Shown here piece after piece: positions 6,312 through 10,710 of a stretch of DNA of 10,710 nucleotides. Made by a program: the position numbers and the translations under genes. Origin of the DNA: Dehalococcoidia bacterium (lineage in GTDB: Bacteria > Chloroflexota > Dehalococcoidia > Dehalococcoidales > Fen-1064); NCBI GenBank assembly GCA_003153075.1, contig PMBW01000114.1, positions 306 through 11,015 of the forward strand. Reading direction: 5' to 3'. The notes under the pieces were generated by a model. It was not told where the DNA came from, made no database searches, and saw nothing but the letters and a program-made list of their open reading frames with translations. How positions within the stretch are numbered: position 1 is the stretch's first letter; each line of letters begins with the position of its first letter.

Positions 6312-7562
6312 ATGAAGAAAACCATCAAAGCTGAAATTATTTCGATCGGCACTGAGCTGCTTAGAGGCGAAATTACGGATACCAATGCCGGCTACATCGC
6401 TTCGCAGTTGCCGCTGGTTGGTATTGAACTGCGCAGAATGACCACCGCTGACGATGATATCAAAAGGCTGTCTCAGGTGCTGCGCAACGCGCTCAAAAGC
6501 GCCTCAATTGTCATTACGACCGGCGGTTTGGGCCCCACGCAGGACGACCTTACAAGAGAAGCCATCGCACAGGTACTGGATGAGTCTCTATTCATCGACC
6601 CCGGGCTCGAAAGACATCTCAGGGAGATTTTTTCACGTATGGGGCGGGATATGCCGGCGGCCAATCTACAGCAGGCCATGCGAATTACTTCCGCGCAGTC
6701 TTTGCCGAACCCGCGCGGTACCGCACCGGGCTGGTGGGTGGAAAAGAATAATAAAGTAATAGTGGTCATGCCCGGCCCTCCCCGTGAAATGCTGCCGATG
6801 TGGCAAAATGAAGCCCTGCCCCGAATTAAATCCAGATTCTCGGGTGAGCAAATACAGTCACGCACAATTAAAACTTTCTCCATGCAAGAAGCAAAAGTGG
6901 CCGAATTGATCCATCCCTTCTTTGGCTTGGCTAATCCGACCCTCGGTATCTACGCCAAACCGGACGGTATTCAGGTGCGGTTGATCGCGCACGGCAATAA
7001 CGCGCCGCAATTACTGGACGAAGCGGAATACAAAATTAAACAACTGCTGGCTCCTTATGTCTGGGGAACTGATAGTGACACGCTGAGCGGTATCATCGGG
7101 CAGATATTGAATCAACGCGGAATGAGTTTAGCCACAATGGAAGACTACACCGGCGGATTGCTGGGAAACCTGATCAACGATTACGTGTCAAGCAGCCAGT
7201 TCTACCGGGGCGGGTTAATTACCGGTTCGAATCTTGTTAAAATTGGTTGGGGAATTCCGGCTGACACTATTGAAACGAAAGGCGCCGTCAGCCGTGAGGT
7301 AGCGGAAGCAATGGCAACCGTTGTGAAAGATAAATTCTCCAGCGATTTCGGTCTGAGTATTACCGGCGTATCGCATGTCAATAGCCCTTCCGGTCAATTC
7401 GATATGGTCTGCATCGCTATTGCCGATGCGGGCGGGATTACAAGCTGGGAGCAGCAGTTCATGTGGAACCGCAATGACTCCTATGAGCGCGCGGCCGTGG
7501 CAGCCCTCTTCCGTTTGCGGGAAAGACTGATCGAAATGAAGTTACTGGATTATGTAAAGTAA
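6312..7562 (+). CDS. cinA: CinA-like protein (COG1058 domain plus diverged PncC/CinA C-terminal domain)
   Basis: CinA proteins combine an N-terminal MoCF-like domain, reported to hydrolyse ADP-ribose in some members, with a C-terminal NMN deamidase (PncC) domain for NAD recycling. This 416-aa protein has family length. N-terminal motifs are AEIISIGTELLRGEITDTN (7-25), TTGGLGPTQDD (69-79) and VMPGPPREM (152-160). A linker/KH-like region follows, and the C-terminal domain starts near 258. There the usual AESCTGG catalytic block reads MEDYTGG (276-282), so the nucleophilic Ser is D278. The GPGG-type loop after VTG is replaced by SHVNSPSG (354-361). GAVSREVAEAMA (324-335) and K310 are kept. Deamidase activity is doubtful, while the N-terminal domain looks intact. 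I chose ATG 6312, with GAGGGA 6298-6303 at 8-nt spacing, over an in-frame GTG at 6243, whose extra 23 residues do not match the family N-terminus. Confidence 0.88.
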   Translation: MKKTIKAEIISIGTELLRGEITDTNAGYIASQLPLVGIELRRMTTADDDIKRLSQVLRNALKSASIVITTGGLGPTQDDLTREAIAQVLDESLFIDPGLERHLREIFSRMGRDMPAANLQQAMRITSAQSLPNPRGTAPGWWVEKNNKVIVVMPGPPREMLPMWQNEALPRIKSRFSGEQIQSRTIKTFSMQEAKVAELIHPFFGLANPTLGIYAKPDGIQVRLIAHGNNAPQLLDEAEYKIKQLLAPYVWGTDSDTLSGIIGQILNQRGMSLATMEDYTGGLLGNLINDYVSSSQFYRGGLITGSNLVKIGWGIPADTIETKGAVSREVAEAMATVVKDKFSSDFGLSITGVSHVNSPSGQFDMVCIAIADAGGITSWEQQFMWNRNDSYERAAVAALFRLRERLIEMKLLDYVK

Positions 7563-7593
7563 TTTCCCCGGGCTGAAAGCAACATTACTCAAT

Positions 7594-8076
7594 CTAAAAG
7601 AATTTTCGGATGACATCGAATTCGCTGGGCAGCAACCCCAATATTAGCGGGAACTTATCCAGGAAAAAGCCCGCTAATTTAGAATCGATGATAAATCCGG
7701 CGCTGGTATATTTCACAATGATGGCCAGAAATGCGCTGACTGATAATGCGCCAAGCAGTAATCCTAAAACCGCTCCGCCTACCCGGTCAACCCAACCGAG
7801 CATAATTTTTTTGATGAATGCCCTTAAAATCCAGGCAATTAGCGCTGCGATTCCCATCACCGCTAACAGAATGATAGCAAACGCAACAATATTGGCGGCG
7901 TCTTTGTTCGAGATGAATGTCAGGATATCCCCCAACTGCTTATAGAAATGCGATGCTAAAAAGATACCGACGATCACACCGACGATGGAAAATACGGTGC
8001 GGATAAGGCCCTGCATCAACCCGGAAATAACCGAAATACCCAAATATATGAGAATTACGATATCCAGCCAGTTCAT
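7594..8076 (-). CDS. cvpA: CvpA family inner-membrane protein
   Basis: This is a small membrane protein of the CvpA (colicin V production) family. In enterobacteria the family is linked to colicin V export and envelope homeostasis, but its biochemical role is unsettled. The 160-aa protein has four hydrophobic segments (about 3-21, 28-44, 63-87 and 98-121), an N-terminal NWLDIVILIYLGISVISGLMQGLIR signature (residues 2-26), GWVDRVGGAVLGLLLG (94-109) before the fourth span, and a short C-terminal tail. The ATG at 8076 is chosen because GGGAGGA (8084-8090) lies 7 nt upstream. A longer reading to 8157 adds 27 non-family residues. The gene converges on cinA, with 31 bp between stop codons and no clear terminator, and is divergent from the RACo-like gene. 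Identity as CvpA is fairly sure. Its job in this organism is not visible. Confidence 0.88.
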   Translation of the reverse strand: MNWLDIVILIYLGISVISGLMQGLIRTVFSIVGVIVGIFLASHFYKQLGDILTFISNKDAANIVAFAIILLAVMGIAALIAWILRAFIKKIMLGWVDRVGGAVLGLLLGALSVSAFLAIIVKYTSAGFIIDSKLAGFFLDKFPLILGLLPSEFDVIRKFF

Positions 8077-8147
8077 GATTCCATCCTCCCCATCTATTTG
8101 ATGTGCGTTGAGAAAAATCAGTTTTATTTGCCAAACAGGTAGTTTTG

Positions 8148-8176
8148 ATTGTATCATACTCCTACCGATTGGTAAA
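8148..8176 (-). promoter_or_regulatory. Putative cvpA promoter
   Basis: On the minus strand TTTACC (8171-8176) and TACAAT (8148-8153) are separated by 17 nt and match the sigma-70 -35 and -10 consensus at 4/6 and 5/6. This would give a 5' leader of about 65 nt before the cvpA ATG. The -35 overlaps a short inverted repeat, TACC-GATT-GGTA (8163-8174). A weak opposing -10, TAAAAT at 8173-8178 (+), could serve the divergent RACo-like gene. Confidence 0.35.
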
Positions 8177-8226
8177 ATGATGTTTAGTATTTAAGCAGAT
8201 AGCCGCGCCGACAGGACAAAACGATA

Positions 8227-10146
8227 GTGAAATATACAGTTACATTCTTACCTGATAATAACAAGGTCGAAGTTGACAGTGACAGCACTCTATTGCAGGC
8301 CGCGGAACAAGCGGGGATTATCATTAATAGTCTGTGCGGCGGCGATGGATTATGTGGAGAATGCCAGTTACAGGTCGTCAGCGGTAAAGCGATGGCCGAC
8401 AAGAACGCGATCGCATTCTTTTCCAAAGATGAAATTGAGCACGGCTATGTGTTGGCCTGCCGGACAAAAGTTGAAGATGATTTGACTGTGATGATCCCGC
8501 CGAAATCCCGTGCCGAACAGGAGCAAATATTACTGGACAGCCCTACGATTATATACAGCGAACCGGAGGAGCCGGCGCTGCACCGCCGCAGCAATGAACC
8601 GTCTTTCTTTTTTGATCCGCTGGTTAAGAAAGTCTACCTTGAATTACCTGCGCCCACGTTGGATGATAACGCGTCCGATATCGACCGTATCACGCGGGAA
8701 CTGAGCAAGGTCTCTATATATCAGCGCTTTGAAATCTCACTACCCTGCCTGCAAAACCTGACCGATAAACTGCGCGCTCATCAGTGGAAAGTCACCGTCA
8801 CGTTTGCCCGGCACAACGGCGGCGGACGGATATTGGAAGTAGAAGGCGGCGATACCTCCGGAAACAACTACGGTCTGGCTGTCGATGTCGGCACCACGAC
8901 GGTCGTTGTCCAACTGGTGAATCTGAAAACCGGTAAGGTTATCGGCGTCAAAGGTAGTCATAACCTGCAGGCTCGTTTCGGCGAAGATGTCATCTCACGG
9001 ATGATTTTTGCCTGCGTGCGCGGTTCACTGGAACCCGTGCATAAGGCTGTCATTACCAATATTAATAACCTGACGCAAGCCCTGGCCGGGGAGAATCACA
9101 TCGAGACCGGGAATATTACTGCAATTGTGGCGGCGGGTAATACGACTATGAGCCATTTCCTGCTGAACATGACCCCCTGCTCTATCCGTCTGGAGCCGTA
9201 CGTTCCGACCACCACGGTCTACCCGCAAGTCTATGCCCGCGAGTTAGGCATCAAGATAAATCATGAGGGGATACTGGAGACTGCGCCCAGTATTGCCAGT
9301 TACGTCGGCGGCGATATCGTCGCCGGTGTGCTCGCCTGCGGCATGGCCGATAAGCCGGAAATCCGGTGTCTGATTGATGTCGGCACGAACGGGGAAATCG
9401 TCATCGGCAATAACGAGTGGCTGGTATGCTGTTCCGCTTCTGCCGGACCGGCTTTCGAGGGCGGCGGAGCGAAAAGCGGTATGCGCGCTACCAGGGGCGC
9501 CATCGAAAAAATAACAATCCAGGACGGCGAGGTCTCTTACGAAACGATCGGTAAGGCTAAACCGCGCGGAATTTGCGGCTCCGGTTTGATTGAAACGATT
9601 TATGAGCTGGTCAGAAATAACATCATCGAGCAGCACGGCAAATTTAATGTATCTGCGGACAACCCCCGTTTAGTTGTAGAAAATGGAGAGCCGGCTTATA
9701 TTATTGCCTATTCGTCCGAAACTGAGACAGGACGGATAATATCCATTTCCGAATCTGAGATTGCCAATCTCATCAAATCGAAAGGGGCTGTTTTTGCCGC
9801 AATAAAATCGCTGGCGGATTATGTAGGGCTCAGATTCGAACAACTGGAGACGATTTATGTAGCGGGTGGTTTCGGCAGTTCACTGAATATCGCGAAGGCC
9901 ATCGCCATCGGCCTGATACCCGATATCGATGTGAAGCGGATTCGCTTCATCGGGAACAGCTCTTTGACAGGGGCGCGCTTGTCACTGACTTCAATTGACG
10001 CATTCGAAAAGTCCCTGAAAATCGCGCGTCGTATGACCAATATCGAATTATCGAACTATACGCCGTTTATGAATGAGTTTATTGCTGCGCTTTTCCTGCC
10101 CCACACCGATGCCAGGTTGTTTCCATCCGTCCATTACAAAGCTTAG
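8227..10146 (+). CDS. RACo-like corrinoid activation protein (2Fe-2S ferredoxin + ASKHA/DUF4445 ATPase)
   Basis: Members of this family use ATP to drive electrons uphill onto inactive Co(II) corrinoid proteins, restoring the Co(I) state needed by methyltransferases in the Wood-Ljungdahl pathway or in O-demethylation. The 639-aa protein has RACo length. It carries an N-terminal 2Fe-2S domain (1-90) with C37-x5-C43-x2-C46-x31-C78, a linker and middle region (about 91-210), and an ASKHA fold with phosphate motifs DVGTTTV (220-226) and DVGTNGE (384-390), ASAGPAFEGGGAKSGMRA (404-421), adenosine motif VAGGFG (545-550) and FIGNSSLTGA (574-583). The GTG start at 8227 has AGGA at 8213-8216, 10 nt upstream, and places the ferredoxin domain at residue 1. 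No corrinoid protein or methyltransferase gene is next to it, so the target is unknown. The stop overlaps the convergent usp stop by 4 bp. Confidence 0.9.
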   Translation: MKYTVTFLPDNNKVEVDSDSTLLQAAEQAGIIINSLCGGDGLCGECQLQVVSGKAMADKNAIAFFSKDEIEHGYVLACRTKVEDDLTVMIPPKSRAEQEQILLDSPTIIYSEPEEPALHRRSNEPSFFFDPLVKKVYLELPAPTLDDNASDIDRITRELSKVSIYQRFEISLPCLQNLTDKLRAHQWKVTVTFARHNGGGRILEVEGGDTSGNNYGLAVDVGTTTVVVQLVNLKTGKVIGVKGSHNLQARFGEDVISRMIFACVRGSLEPVHKAVITNINNLTQALAGENHIETGNITAIVAAGNTTMSHFLLNMTPCSIRLEPYVPTTTVYPQVYARELGIKINHEGILETAPSIASYVGGDIVAGVLACGMADKPEIRCLIDVGTNGEIVIGNNEWLVCCSASAGPAFEGGGAKSGMRATRGAIEKITIQDGEVSYETIGKAKPRGICGSGLIETIYELVRNNIIEQHGKFNVSADNPRLVVENGEPAYIIAYSSETETGRIISISESEIANLIKSKGAVFAAIKSLADYVGLRFEQLETIYVAGGFGSSLNIAKAIAIGLIPDIDVKRIRFIGNSSLTGARLSLTSIDAFEKSLKIARRMTNIELSNYTPFMNEFIAALFLPHTDARLFPSVHYKA

Positions 10147-10709
10147 TGGAATGTAGGTAGTATCTTCTTCCCCATCTCTTCCGGTGCTGCTTTGACAAGT
10201 AAAATAGGAACACTGCTGCCGTGAAAAACCTTTTCCGCCACGCTCCCCATCGCCCAGCGGCTGAAACCGGAGCGTCCGTGACTGGCCATGATAATTAAAT
10301 CCGCTTTTTCGCAGCTGGCAAAATCCACGATCTGTTCAGCGGCTTCGCCCATCAGCACCGTAATGCCGATCTTAATCCCCTTTTTTGCCAATTGCTCTGC
10401 CACTCCGGACAGATATCGCTGACCCTGTTTTAATACCTTCCCGGTGACCAGCGGTATTTTCAACACCGGATCGATTTCAAATTTCTTGCCGGAGTACGGG
10501 CGATCGGTGAAAGCGGCCTGCGGTTGACATTCTTCGGAGTTTTCTGATGATTTTACGTCATCCTTCAACAATAAACCGGCCACGCGCTCGGTGACAGTGA
10601 TCAGGATTACCTCTTCGGTCGCGGTGCCTTTCGCGATACTCTCCACATGCTCCAGCACACATTCTGCCAGCGTAGAGCCGTCCAGCGGTACGATGATTTT
10701 CTTGTACAT
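10143..10709 (-). CDS. Universal stress protein (UspA family)
   Basis: This is a single-domain cytoplasmic Usp fold protein, probably ATP-binding, of the kind induced under starvation, oxygen or energy stress. The 188-aa protein begins MYKKIIVPLDGSTLAECVL, with D10 in the adenine-contact position. It has an acidic/polar insert around 50-90, longer than in minimal Usps of about 140 aa, then VLMGEAAEQIVDFA (118-131) and the nucleotide motif ASHG-x9-GS (142-156) running into VAEKVFHGSSVPILLVK. The first Gly of the MJ0577-type G-x2-G-x9-G(S/T) motif is Ala, a common variant, so ATP binding is likely but not certain. The ATG is one base from the window end, so its ribosome binding site is out of view. 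The start fits the family N-terminus. The gene converges on the RACo-like gene with overlapping stops. Confidence 0.93.
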   Translation of the reverse strand: MYKKIIVPLDGSTLAECVLEHVESIAKGTATEEVILITVTERVAGLLLKDDVKSSENSEECQPQAAFTDRPYSGKKFEIDPVLKIPLVTGKVLKQGQRYLSGVAEQLAKKGIKIGITVLMGEAAEQIVDFASCEKADLIIMASHGRSGFSRWAMGSVAEKVFHGSSVPILLVKAAPEEMGKKILPTFH

Positions 10710-10710
10710 A

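Noticed and set aside
7563..7593. Possible bidirectional terminator between cinA and cvpA
   Set aside because: Only a CCCCGGG palindrome is present. There is no stable stem with a T-run.
8077..8157. 27-residue N-terminal extension of CvpA
   Set aside because: The ATG at 8076 has an excellent GGGAGGA site and starts at the family signature. The extension also overlaps the promoter region.
9244..9636. 130-codon minus-strand frame inside the RACo-like gene
   Set aside because: It is complementary to the conserved ASKHA motifs, with no ribosome binding site or recognisable domain.

Overview
The window looks like a chromosomal segment from an anaerobic bacterium. The evidence is an FMN/4Fe-4S/FAD oxidoreductase of the 2,4-dienoyl-CoA reductase type, a RACo-like ATP-dependent redox activator with a 2Fe-2S domain, and a mid-GC composition. 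A Dehalococcoidia-like Chloroflexota or a related anaerobe is my best guess. No rRNA or other firm phylogenetic marker is present, so this is only an inference.

Layout. Positions 1-2452 (+) hold the tail of a branched-chain-amino-acid-type (HAAT) ABC transporter operon, livM-livG-livF, with overlapping genes. The binding protein and livH would lie upstream, outside the window. A 244-bp gap with a strong REP-like hairpin follows. Positions 2697-4790 (+) encode a 697-aa three-domain OYE-type enoate/enoyl reductase with an atypical active site. The 350-bp gap from 4791 to 5140 is almost entirely a small non-coding transposable element (MITE): 302 bp, about 15-bp terminal inverted repeats, and flanking 23-bp direct repeats. 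One of these direct repeats overlaps the 3' end of queA. queA (-) makes the queuosine precursor in tRNA and is divergent from a cinA-like gene (+). cinA converges on cvpA (-). cvpA is divergent from a 639-aa RACo-like gene (+), which converges on a universal stress protein gene (-) with overlapping stop codons.

How the genes work together. livMGF forms one transcription and translation unit, and its membrane and ATPase subunits belong to one transporter. The remaining genes alternate in orientation and appear to be single-gene units rather than a pathway cluster. The OYE enzyme could act on unsaturated acyl-CoAs or on a substrate imported by the Liv system, but only adjacency suggests this. 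The RACo-like protein has no corrinoid protein or methyltransferase gene beside it here.

I found no CRISPR array, tRNA, rRNA or clear defence system. The most notable signal that gene calling would miss is the MITE at 4830-5131 with its unusually long target-site duplication. Next come apparent substitutions of catalytic residues in three enzymes: the OYE active site, the CinA C-terminal domain and the LivG signature motif.
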